64,000 nucleotides of DNA from Escarpia spicata (taxonomy: Eukaryota > Annelida > Polychaeta > Sabellida > Siboglinidae). Positions 1-54,300 of this stretch are shown one piece after another. The stretch spans positions 30,822,544 through 30,886,543 of the forward strand of contig OZ023209.1 of the NCBI GenBank assembly GCA_963995525.1, given 5' to 3'. The stretch's first letter is position 1, and every line of letters begins with the position of its first letter. The translations under genes were made by a program, and so were the position numbers. The notes under the pieces are model-generated. The model worked only from the letters and a program-made list of their open reading frames with translations. It made no database searches and was not told the origin of the DNA.

Positions 1-330
1 ATCATTTAGCTTGTGTTTATGCTGAACTATCCAACATTTGACCTCACTAATGCAGAAAGTCTCTAAACAGCGCATTCCAAGTCACCAGGTATGTGAGGAT
101 AATAGGAAGTGAATATCTGTAGATCATCTGCAAACTAATGGTATTCCATAGAGTGTCTCGTTAGCATGCACTGCATTGGTGCTGTGTACACAGTGAACAA
201 CAAAGGTCCTAACACCGAGCCTTGTGGAACATCGTACCTCAAAGGGTGTTCTTCGGATGCGTCTGTCACAATCCGGACACGCTGGGTACGATCCGACATG
301 CACGAACCGAACCATGTAAGGGCTGCTTAA
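1..330 (-). mobile_element. Non-LTR retrotransposon RT fragment
   Basis: The minus strand encodes DVPQGSVLGPLLFTVY and FADDLQIF, the two RT motifs around the catalytic YADD/FADD box of Jockey/CR1-type LINEs. An in-frame TAG directly before FADD shows it is dead. It is cut by the window edge. Confidence 0.8.
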
Positions 331-1988
331 CGAAACGGTCCTCTGGCATATTCACAGTAGGATTGTTTCATGCAACAGTTGTTTTCCTAAGCTTGGCAGC
401 ATCATTAAAAGTATAAAACCAACCACATGATTCGACTTTGTAGCACTTTTATTGGCAATCCCAAACGTGTACATCATGTTCAATGTATGCATAAAATCAT
501 CTTTATTACAAATATTAAAAAAACTGCAGAAACAAGTTCTCAAATGCATCAGGTAGGATATGACAAATTGCAAAATATTTATATTATATTAAGATATCCG
601 TTTTTATAAAATATCAAATCATGCTATTCTTATCTACAAATGTCTACAAATGGTCAGAGTAAACTTAACAAATACATTAAACAGCTGATAGAAAATTAAT
701 CTTAGACGCTTCAACATCGATTTTTGTTAATATGCATGCTAAAATTACATCGTTATATTTATCTACTGTAACAAGCAACGAACTAAATATGTTAGCAAAT
801 AAAATTGTACAAAGTAAATGATGTGGTACCTTTCCAATGAGAACTGAACATCTTACGCATTAAATTATTAGGAAGTGAACATGTTTTAAAGAAAAACACT
901 GTTTTGCACATTCCAGCCAAAGTAGTAAGCAGGTGACTACTTAATATTATTTCTTGCTTCCTGTTTATTTTAATGAAATATTGACACTAAATATATTTTG
1001 CCACCTTAATATGATCCAGATATTTATATTTACATTCGTATAGTTGATTTGACAATATCGTTTTAAACTTTTTGGAATTGGCCTACCATGCCATTACATG
1101 TCAACAGTATTACAGAGGTTAGTGCTTTTTCTGTCCCTAATAATAATAACATAAACCATACGTAATTGATAACAGTTACATTTAAACATAGTACATAATA
1201 GATTCACACATGATGATTCAGTAAAAAGATCGACAAATAATTCAAGAGCTGAACGTTGCATAAGCATAACGGCGACAACTAATGTAATTATCCAGGATAT
1301 ATATTTATGCCCACATCTGTTCCACTCAACCATAAATTGTTTCGTACAACTCTCGGACCAACCAGACAATAAAGAACAACTACACTATATATTTACGCAA
1401 CGCAATCAGTCAATTTAGTATCAAATATCTCACTATTTTATTACATGAAATACTTGAAAACATGATTTCATTGCTGTGTGAATCCCGCTACTCTTGCTAT
1501 TTTGTATATAGTCCCTATAAAGGTAAAGTTCTTATACAGCTGGATATCCAATCCTTAGGACAAAGGTCCACATCTATGCTACCTCGCCCCACAAACATAT
1601 GCGTGTCTTGAGTAAATGGATGTTGCTACTGTAAATGTCATAAAGCGTTCTAGGTTAAAGCTGACATTGCCTTGTTAAATGTAGCCGCTTAGTTAGTCAC
1701 TACGTCGTTGGTTCAGAAACGGTGGTCAGGTCTGTCGGTATCGTTTTCCGGGATGTGGGGGGTCATGTCAGCTCTAGTCTTCTTATTCATTTGCAGTCCA
1801 TGTCTACATAGGAATAAAACAAGGTAAATATATGAATATGTGTATATTTAACCAACTGTCCATCTCGAAATAGCAATAGTTACACAATACGCAAGACACG
1901 CTCTTTAAAACAATAATAAAACAGTACGTATCTTATTTAATACAAGCGAATGACTGTGTTTTGTCTTTGGATTTCAACTGTTAACACA
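331..1988. other. AT-rich stretch, no gene recognised
   Basis: Only short random frames on both strands. It may hold the 3'UTR or terminal exon of the mucin gene; a minus-strand AATAAA occurs near 1,437 but cannot be tied to an exon. Confidence 0.5.
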
Positions 1989-44119
<42,131 letters not shown>

Positions 44120-44680
44120 CTGAAAGAAAATAATATTATAATATTACAGGTGTTGACGGGATGCAAGATACTTTGTCACATACGCATAGAAACAGTTCCC
44201 GGACTCATGCAAAATAATCGTTGCGTCCCACGGGAAGCATGCGTAACTATGACATGATTTTTATTAAAAAAATATATATTGGATATGAATGCATTTAAGT
44301 TTAACTTGGTAGTTTATTACCGAATCAGTCCTTCCAAATAACCATTCCCATAACCATATGCTTCCCGATTCTGAAGAGCGCCTAATCATTCGTGTGGCGC
44401 CGCCCTGCGCGTAGTAGAGCGTCTCTCGGGACTGATTCCCGAACCAGAATAACATTCCAACCGGTGCGCAGGTCAGTTCAGGTTTCAGCGTTCGAGCGCA
44501 GCCGCTGTGCGTTTTAAGACTTCTTAATTTATTAGAGCTGTAGGGATTCAATGTATCATCTTTATTATTAATCATTGTTGTTTACAATATTAACATGCTG
44601 AATTAAACAAAATATGGCTATTTGATAGTCTTTAACCATATCGCTCACTTGAGGCTGCTGTTGACGAACAAAATGTGTTA
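44120..44680. other. Intron upstream of the start-codon exon
   Basis: Begins with the acceptor of exon 1. A moderately GC-rich stretch at 44,390-44,520 has an open minus frame of 103 codons that I do not recognise. Confidence 0.45.
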
Positions 44681-44898
44681 CAAAAGTCAGCCCGCAATAG
44701 CCCGCATGTAGAAATGACTATCCCGCAGACCGCCCCGCCCCGCAGTGACCTGGCCCATAGGCTGCCCCGCACAAATTGAAACTTAACCCGCACCTCATCG
44801 CAACAACAACATAAATCCAGCCCGCAGAGGCCCGGGCGCTGCGAGCTGCGGGCCCCCGCTGGTTGCGGGCGAAAACCCGCCCAGCGCAGAACTCTAGT
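44680..44898 (-). mobile_element. hAT-like terminal sequence (GCGGGC-rich)
   Basis: On the minus strand it begins tagagttctgcgctgggcgg and contains repeated cccgc/gcggg words. Such ends (T/CAGxGTT...GGGCGGG) are frequent in hAT transposons. No second end or 8-bp duplication was found. Confidence 0.4.
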
Positions 44899-45370
44899 AT
44901 CTATGCAAAATACGTATGTGCTGCAGGTACTACGAAGGACATGGTGTTGTGGGTTGATGGGTGGTGAAAGAAGTTTCCCAACACAGAGAAATGTTTACGC
45001 TGTACACGTTATTCCTTGGGGCTACAAACTGTTTGTGCGGGTGTGGCGGGGATAGAACCCTCAACCACTGTATACATTGATTTTAGTATTAGGTCTCGCC
45101 ATCTCTACTTTTTACGTTTCACAACATTGCTGAGATGCACCCTAGATGTGTCTAGAGTCGTAGTCGCTAATGATGAAGCGAGGCGCGCTGTGTTGGACTT
45201 GCTCCAGTCTTTTTATGCCCCCCCCCCCCACCCAATGTATGGGACCAATACAATGACACCGTATTCTAAGCCTGCAAATTCTGCGCGCTCGACGACAGTG
45301 CATGGTGCCCCTTTATTGTTGCGCATTGGGCAACCAAATGTGCTATTTGCATTTTTTTGTGACGGATGTG
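44899..45370. other. Flank of the giant palindrome
   Basis: A C run at 45,219-45,230. No gene recognised. The last six bases, gatgtg, are repeated on the far side of the palindrome. Confidence 0.5.
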
Positions 45371-48300
45371 AGTAGTAATATAGGTGGTCCAGCGGGGACC
45401 GAATGATTGCCCTGGAGGAAATCCCATGTTAAAAGATAGGGATTTTGCTCCGGGGCGCTCCTAGGTTATTCAGCGTTGGAGCGCCCCGGAGCAAGTTGAA
45501 GAAAGTAGTTCCGGTCCCATGTTAAAAGATAGGGATTTCCTCCAGGGCGTTCCCGGGTTAAAGGATAGGGGATTTGTTACCCCATGTTAAAGGATAGGGA
45601 ATTTTCTCCATGTTAAAGCATAGGAGATATTATCGTAAAGGTATACGACGAAATTTTCCCCCATGTTAAGAGATAGGGAATTTTCACCATGTTAAAGGAT
45701 AGGAGCTATTATCGTAAAGGTATGCGACCACTTTTTGAATTTTCACCATGTTAAAGCATAGGAGCTATTATCGTAAACGTATGCGACCACTTTTTGAATT
45801 TTCTCCATGTTAAAGGATAGGAGCTATTATCGTAAAGGTATTCGACGACTTTTTGAATAAAATAAAATATACCGAACAGCATTTGAATATGTCACACACG
45901 AGATTGCTTGGCCCGTAGGCCGAAGCTCCGCCAAGGGATCGAGCCCTTATTTGGTTGACGATGACATGTCGAAAATGTGGTGTTATAATAAGGCGTAATT
46001 TATAATAATAATAATAAAAGGATTATAAATTCGTTTTATCTGAAGTAATGTATACGAAATGTAGATTACATATAGGACTATGTTATATCAGAACCTATAG
46101 CCTCGTTTTTTCGAACATAGCGACCATCTTGGAATTATACCTTTGGTATCATTTCCGTACGGTAGTTTTTCTCTATGTTAAAGAATAGGGTATCTTCTCC
46201 ATGTTAAACGTCAATTCTCTTTATCGTAAATGTATACGACAACATTTTGAGTTTGAGGTGCCAATTTATCTCAGGTCAAACATATAGGCTATTGTTATGC
46301 GGTAGTGGTTAAATTCGTGTCTCTTATAAAATCCGTACTCGAAACGTGTCTGGACATGTTTGTTTGTTGCGAGCGTGAGCGCGCGCATCCTGTATGACGT
46401 CATCAAACTGCTACGCGCAGTAATTTTGTACGCGAGGTGAGTTGGTCAGACAGGTAGTGGTTTGGTTTGCCATTGTTTTGAACTTGCGCAATTGAATGTA
46501 ATTCCTTCATGTGACGTCATCAACAGTGACGTCATGGTACGTGCAGTTATTGTATGCGCGAGGTGAGTTGGTTATACAGGTAGTGCTTTGGTTAGCTATT
46601 GTTTTGAACTTGCGCACTTGAATCTAACCCCCATCATGTGGCGTTATGATCAGTGACGTGTTATAGCGAGTGGAAAATCTCCCCGTAAAATCTCATTCTA
46701 GAAGTTCGTTTGGTAATTTTTTCAGCACACTACAAAACTGACGCTACTAACCGGTATAAACTCGTAATGAATGCTCTGTGACTGTGTTGGAAGAACAGTA
46801 GGGTATTGACATATAACATATAATTTTTTCAGCACACTACGAAACTGACGCTATAAACTGGTATAAACTCGTAATGAATGTTCTGTGTGTTGGAAGAACA
46901 GTCGGGTATTGACATATAACATTTATACTTATCAGTCGTATCTCGCTTGAGTGCCCACTTGAAAACTGATTGCAAACTGGTTCCAAACTGTTTTGAAGTG
47001 ATATTCCCTGTGCAAGTGATAACGACTCGGTGGCCTCGACACTAAAGCTGTTCAACCTCTTTTTCGAAACGATATAGTTAACACTCTTTTGTGAGAATGT
47101 GGTTGGCTCTGAAAAGAACCGTTTAAATTCAAAAACAACTAAAACTGTTACACTCCAAAAATAAAGCACATCGTCAGTGAGCGAACGAAGGCAGTGAAGA
47201 AATAAAGCACACCGTCAGTGAGCGAACGAAGGCAGTGAAGAAATGAAGCACACCGTCAGTGAGCGAACGAAGGCAGTGAAGAAATCGCGAAAACGCCGAC
47301 GGTGACCGTCATTACCGACTGCTTCAGCTTCATCATCACCGAAACGATCGTCACCTGCAATTTCTCCGTTACTCCTGGTACAAGATTCACTTGTCCCACC
47401 TTCGTGGTGCGGTTTTCTTTTTATAGCAGTTCGATGGCACATAAAGGTCACGTGGGTGTGCCGAAAGATTACGGATTGTAGGATAGTACATAAAGGTCAC
47501 GTCAGCGTGCCGAAAGATCACCGACTTCAGAGTACAAACTACACATGCGCAGACGATAGATTAGAAAAGTCAAGCACGGACTTCAGAGTAAAACCAGCTT
47601 GCAAGCACGGACTTCAGAGTAAAAATAGCTTTCAACACAGACACATCGTACTATAAACAAACTGTTTTGAAGTGGTATTTCCTGTCCAAGTTTCATCTGT
47701 GTTTCATTGGTACTTAGAGATCAACAGTATTGTTTCAACCTTTTGGTATGGTAGCATTCTTAACCTATACGTATATACGTATGTATATGTGCGAGACACG
47801 TTGTCAACTCAGTGACAGTGACCTTGACACTAAAGTTGTCAAACCTCTTTTTCAAAACAGGCGCGTAACAAAGTGAAGCGTTATGATAGAACAGTACAGG
47901 TGTATTAGCTATCATTTGTAAGAACTATATCGAACACTGGCTATAAACAAGTATAAATCAGTATAATTCAAACTAAACTGATAACGAATGCTCTGTATGT
48001 TGAAAGAACAATAGACTAATGTTATTAGGTAGTGATTAAATTCGTGTCTCTTATAAAAACCGTACTCGAGACGTTATTTGAACCTGTCACACACGAGACT
48101 GGTTGGCTCGTAGGTCAAAACAGACATAGAGCAGACATAGAGATATACACAGATACAGACATAGAGTCAGACATAGAGACATACATAGATTCATACATAG
48201 ATACAGACATAGATAAGAGACAGACATAGATACATACATAGAGACATACATAGACACATACATGGAGCCAGACTATACATACATAGATACAGACATAGAT

Positions 48301-49850
48301 ATATACATAGAGACAGACATAGAGATATACATAGATACATACATAGAGACAGACATAGAGATATACATAGATACATACATAGAGGCATACATAGATACAT
48401 ACATAGAGACAGACAATTTAAACAACCACCAAAGTGGTTGTATAAATTTTCGCGAGATTAACCCCAACTTTTTTTCTCTATCTAATCTAATTAGATATTT
48501 GTACCCGCAAGATGGCGCCATAATGTGACGTAGTACTCCGATTATCCACTAGGGGGCGCTACACCGGAAGTTACGTCGTACCGGAAGTTAATTGACTGTC
48601 ATGGCAGCCTCTACTAGGGACGCTACGTCGGAAGTGACGTCGCACCGAAAGTTACTTGACTGTCATGGCGGACTCTACGCTTCCGATATTCCCGGAAGTG
48701 TGTCAACGAATAGATATCTATCATGGTCGGTAGATGGCAATACTCTGACTAATTACATTGGTGTCCGTTGAATGGCGTCGGGAACCATGATGGTCACCTC
48801 TTTGAATGAAGTCCTGTCAGGTGGTTGTCCTTACATGTTATTGACATAGTCGTTTTCGATCATAGCAGTTTTCAAATTCGCTTGCTATGGCAGCCTCTAC
48901 TAGGGATGCTACGTTGGAAGTGACGTCGCAACGGAAGTTACTTGACTGTCATGGCGTCCTCTATGCTTCCGGTATTCCCGGAAGTGTGTCAACGAATAGA
49001 GATCTATCATGGCCGATAGATGGCAATACTCTGACTAATTACATTGGTATCCGTTGAGTGGCGTCGGATGTCGCCTATCTCATGAACGTGCACAGTTTTT
49101 CAGTTAAGGCAAGTCACGTTAATAGAACGTTGCCGAGTGCTGGAAACAACTAGAACAACTAGAACGTGATGTACGTTCGGTCTGATTGGTTATGCAAATG
49201 AGATGACGCCGAAAACTAGTGTATATACCATACTTCCGACGATTCTGGTCTTTCCTTTTTCGACTCTCGAGACGGTCGTATCGTGTCTGATCGCTCGCAC
49301 TATTTGTAAATATAGAATTGTTACGTTGTAAAGACGGATATATCATATACATATGTTTTCCGTTAAAAGAAGCGATACCTCATACGAGTCCTATGGTCGT
49401 CTCGTTGGATGTAAATCCGGTGATGTTTGGTTCTTGTCGCTAAGTGTTTGGTGTTTCGTTTGTCCGACAAGTTTGTTTCGTGCAACGTGTTGATCTAAGT
49501 GTTTCGTTTGTCCTATGGCTTTCTCTATGTCTGTCTCTCTGTATGTATGTATCTATGTCTGTCTCTATGTATGTATGTATGTATGTATGTATCCATGTCT
49601 GTCTCCATGGCTCTATGTATGTATGTATGTATATCTCTATGTCTCTCTCTATGTATATATCTATGTATGTATCTATGTATGTATTTATCTATGTATGTCT
49701 CTATGTATGTATGTATCTATGTCTGTCTCTATGTCTGTATCTATGTATGTCTCTATGTATGTATCTATGTATGTATCTATGCATGACTCTATGTACGTAT
49801 CTACGTATATATCTATGTATGTCTCTATGTATGTATATATGTATGTATGT
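45371..49850 (+). repeat. Left arm of the palindrome
   Basis: Order from the outside: subterminal ccatgttaaaggatagg repeats (45,480-45,850), a block with ggcccgtaggccgaagctcc, TGACGTCA-rich segments (46,390-46,670), three tandem copies of cagtgagcgaacgaaggcag (47,175-47,290), a gacatagagacatacatag tract (48,120-48,415), a segment of repeated ggaagtgacgtcgcac words (48,560-49,000), a promoter-like module (49,185-49,228), then (TATG)n. Confidence 0.9.
49185..49228 (+). promoter_or_regulatory. CCAAT/octamer/TATA module in left arm, facing the centre
   Basis: attgg (inverted CCAAT) at 49,185, atgcaaat octamer at 49,192-49,199, tgacg half-CRE at 49,204 and gtatatac at 49,221-49,228, in the spacing of a Pol II core promoter. 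Direction of transcription would be toward the palindrome centre. Confidence 0.5.
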
Positions 49851-51392
49851 ATCTATGTATGTATCTATGTATGTCTCTATGTATGTATCTATGTATGACT
49901 CTAAGTATCTATGGCTGTCTCTACGTATGTATCTATGTATATATCTATGTATGTATATATGTATGTATGTATGTATCTATGTCTGTCTCTATGTACGTGT
50001 CTGCTTCTATGTATATGTCTGACTCTATGTCCGTATCTATGTATGTCTCTATGTATACATCTATGCATATCTCTATGTACGTATCTATGTATGTATCTAT
50101 GTCTGTCTCTATGTATGTATTTATGTCTGTCTCTATGTATGTATCTATGTCTGTCTCTAAGTCCTATCAACACGAAAAATGTATAAGTCTAAACAACTCG
50201 AAAAATTATGTGTGATTGAATGAGTGAAGGCCTGTGTGAGTGAGTGAGTGAACAGACACGAAGGGTGAGTGAGTGAGTGAGTGAGTGAGTGAGTGAGTGA
50301 GTGAGTGAGTGAGTGAGTGAGTGAGTGAGTGAGTGAGTGAGTGAGTGAGTGAGTGAGTGAGTGAGTGAACAAACACGAAGGGTGAGTGAGTGAGTGAGTT
50401 AGTGAACAGACACGAAGGATGAGTGAGTTTGGTGTTTCGTTTGTTCGACAAGTTTGATTCTTGTATAAGTGTTTGGTGTTTCGTTTGTCCGACAGGTTTG
50501 GCTCTTGTCGCTCTTTGATCTAAGTGTTTCGTTTGTCCGACAAGTCTTGTCACTCGTTAGTCTAAGTTCGGTGTTTTGGTGTTTTGGTGTTTTGGTGTTT
50601 TGGTGTTATGGTGTTTTGGTGTTTTGGTGTTTTGGTGTTTCGTTTGTCCGACAAGTTTGGTTCTTGTCACTCATTAGTCTAAGTTCGATGTTTTGGTGTT
50701 TCGTCTGTCCGACAAGTTTGTTTTTTGTTGCTCGTTGATGTTTTACGCAAATCGATGACCTTGGTATCCTTGCTGTTGACAATAGGATAGTCTCTTTAGA
50801 TGTGAAGTGTAAGGCTATTAGTAAGATTCTCATCGTATGCTTTGCATTACACTGTGAAAAAGACACAAGATGAGGTATTAAAAGTGTGTTGATACGTTTG
50901 TTTGGACGTTTGTCAGTGAAAATTTGCAAAGTTCTTGTCTCGTCCGTACTCTTATGTGAAGTCTCATCCATATATATCTGTCTCTATGTATGTAACTATG
51001 TATGTCTCTATGTATGTATCTATATCTGTTTGTCTCTATATGTATGTGTCTACGTATATCTTTATATATGTCTCTATATGAATGTCTCTATGTATATCTC
51101 TATGTATGTCTCTATGTATATATCTATGTCTGTATCTATGTATGTGTCTATGTATGTATCTATGTCTGTATCTATGTATGTCTCTATGTATGTATCTATG
51201 TATGTATCTATGAATTTATATATGTATATCTCTATGTCTGCTCTATGTATGTATCTATGTCTGTCTCGCTATAAACAAGTATAAATCAGTATAATTCAAA
51301 CTAAACTGATAACGAATGCTCTGTATGTTGAAAGAACAATAGACTAGTGTTATTAGGTAGTGATTAAATTCGTGTCTCTTATAAAAACCGTA
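49851..51392. repeat. Centre of the palindrome: tetranucleotide arrays and rearranged arm block
   Basis: (TATG/TATC)n to 50,160, (GAGT)n at 50,238-50,400, (GTGTTTTG)n at 50,574-50,640, repeated tcgtttgtccgacaagtttg words, a unique ~220-base stretch (50,740-50,960), more (TATG)n, then a 124-base copy (51,269-51,392) of left-arm 47,941-48,064 in the left-arm orientation. No open frame looks like protein; the long Met-Tyr-Cys frames are microsatellite artefacts. Confidence 0.85.
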
Positions 51393-54300
51393 CATACATA
51401 GATACATACATATATAGAGACATACATAGATACATACATAGATATATACATAGAGACAGACGTAGAGATATACATAGATACATACATAGAGACATACATA
51501 GATAAATACATACATAGATACATACATAGATATATACATAGAGAGAGACATAGAGATATACATACATACATACATAGAGCCATGGAGACAGACATGGATA
51601 CATACATACATACATACATACATACATAGAGACATAGAGACAGACATAGATACATACATACAGAGAGACAGACATAGAGAAAGCCATAGGACAAACGAAA
51701 CACTTAGATCAACACGTTGCACGAAACAAACTTGTCGGACAAACGAAACACCAAACACTTAGCGACAAGAACCAAACATCACCGGATTTACATCCAACGA
51801 GACGACCATAGGACTCGTATGAGGTATCGCTTCTTTTAACGGAAAACATATGTATATGATATATCCGTCTTTACAACGTAACAATTCTATATTTACAAAT
51901 AGTGCGAGCGATCAGACACGATACGACCGTCTCGAGAGTCGAAAAAGGAAAGACCAGAATCGTCGGAAGTATGGTATATACACTAGTTTTCGGCGTCATC
52001 TCATTTGCATAACCAATCAGACCGAACGTACATCACGTTCTAGTTGTTCTAGTTGTTTCCAGCACTCGGCAACGTTCTATTAACGTGACTTGCCTTAACT
52101 GAAAAACTGTGCACGTTCATGAGATAGGCGACATCCGACGCCACTCAACGGATACCAATGTAATTAGTCAGAGTATTGCCATCTACCGGCCATGATAGAT
52201 CTCTATTCGTTGACACACTTCCGGGAATACCGGAAGCATAGAGGACGCCATGACAGTCAAGTAACTTCCGTTGCGACGTCACTTCCAACGTAGCATCCCT
52301 AGTAGAGGCTGCCATAGCAAGCGAATTTGAAAACTGCTATGATCGAAAACGACTATGTCAATAACATGTAAGGACAACCACCTGACAGGACTTCATTCAA
52401 AGAGGTGACCATCATGGTTCCCGACGCCATTCAACGGACACCAATGTAATTAGTCAGAGTATTGCCATCTACCGACCATGATAGATATCTATTCGTTGAC
52501 ACACTTCCGGGAATATCGGAAGCGTAGAGTCCGCCATGACAGTCAAGTAACTTTCGGTGCGACGTCACTTCCGACGTAGCGTCCCTAGTAGAGGCTGCCA
52601 TGACAGTCAATTAACTTCCGGTACGACGTAACTTCCGGTGTAGCGCCCCCTAGTGGATAATCGGAGTACTACGTCACATTATGGCGCCATCTTGCGGGTA
52701 CAAATATCTAATTAGATTAGATAGAGAAAAAAAGTTGGGGTTAATCTCGCGAAAATTTATACAACCACTTTGGTGGTTGTTTAAATTGTCTGTCTCTATG
52801 TATGTATCTATGTATGCCTCTATGTATGTATCTATGTATATCTCTATGTCTGTCTCTATGTATGTATCTATGTATATCTCTATGTCTGTCTCTATGTATA
52901 TATCTATGTCTGTATCTATGTATGTATAGTCTGGCTCCATGTATGTGTCTATGTATGTCTCTATGTATGTATCTATGTCTGTCTCTTATCTATGTCTGTA
53001 TCTATGTATGAATCTTTGTATGTCTCTATGTCTGACTCTATGTCTGTATCTGTGTATATCTCTATGTCTGCTCTATGTCTGTTTTGACCTACGAGCCAAC
53101 CAGTCTCGTGTGTGACAGGTTCAAATAACGTCTCGAGTACGGTTTTTATAAGAGACACGAATTTAATCACTACCTAATAACATTAGTCTATTGTTCTTTC
53201 AACATACAGAGCATTCGTTATCAGTTTAGTTTGAATTATACTGATTTATACTTGTTTATAGCCAGTGTTCGATATAGTTCTTACAAATGATAGCTAATAC
53301 ACCTGTACTGTTCTATCATAACGCTTCACTTTGTTACGCGCCTGTTTTGAAAAAGAGGTTTGACAACTTTAGTGTCAAGGTCACTGTCACTGAGTTGACA
53401 ACGTGTCTCGCACATATACATACGTATATACGTATAGGTTAAGAATGCTACCATACCAAAAGGTTGAAACAATACTGTTGATCTCTAAGTACCAATGAAA
53501 CACAGATGAAACTTGGACAGGAAATACCACTTCAAAACAGTTTGTTTATAGTACGATGTGTCTGTGTTGAAAGCTATTTTTACTCTGAAGTCCGTGCTTG
53601 CAAGCTGGTTTTACTCTGAAGTCCGTGCTTGACTTTTCTAATCTATCGTCTGCGCATGTGTAGTTTGTACTCTGAAGTCGGTGATCTTTCGGCACGCTGA
53701 CGTGACCTTTATGTACTATCCTACAATCCGTAATCTTTCGGCACACCCACGTGACCTTTATGTGCCATCGAACTGCTATAAAAAGAAAACCGCACCACGA
53801 AGGTGGGACAAGTGAATCTTGTACCAGGAGTAACGGAGAAATTGCAGGTGACGATCGTTTCGGTGATGATGAAGCTGAAGCAGTCGGTAATGACGGTCAC
53901 CGTCGGCGTTTTCGCGATTTCTTCACTGCCTTCGTTCGCTCACTGACGGTGTGCTTCATTTCTTCACTGCCTTCGTTCGCTCACTGACGGTGTGCTTTAT
54001 TTCTTCACTGCCTTCGTTCGCTCACTGACGGTGTGCTTTATTTTTGGAGTGTAACAGTTTTAGTTGTTTTTGAATTTAAACGGTTCTTTTCAGAGCCAAC
54101 CACATTCTCACAAAAGAGTGTTAACTATATCGTTATTAATACAAAGTCTGGTAAGTACAAATGTCGTATGTTAGCTAATGTTATAGGTCAAAGGATTATA
54201 CCGGTTTGTTTATAGCCAGTGTTCGATATAGTTCTTACAAATGATAGCTAATACACCTGTAATGTTCTAACATGACGCTTCACTTTGTTACGCGTATGTT

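Noticed and set aside
44264..44575. 103-codon minus-strand frame
   Set aside because: No recognisable domain, no splice support, and it lies within the intron before the mucin start exon.
48120..50400. CRISPR-like array of short repeats
   Set aside because: Units are contiguous simple repeats without unique spacers, in a eukaryotic genome.
48191..51758. Met-Tyr-Cys-Leu-Ser rich frames in the palindrome
   Set aside because: Translations of TATG/TATC tetranucleotide arrays.
53751..53987. 78-codon frame identical in both palindrome arms (also 47,215-47,451)
   Set aside because: Identity follows from the palindrome. It includes the 3x cagtgagcgaacgaaggcag repeat, its start lies upstream of the nearby tataaaaag, and no domain is recognisable.
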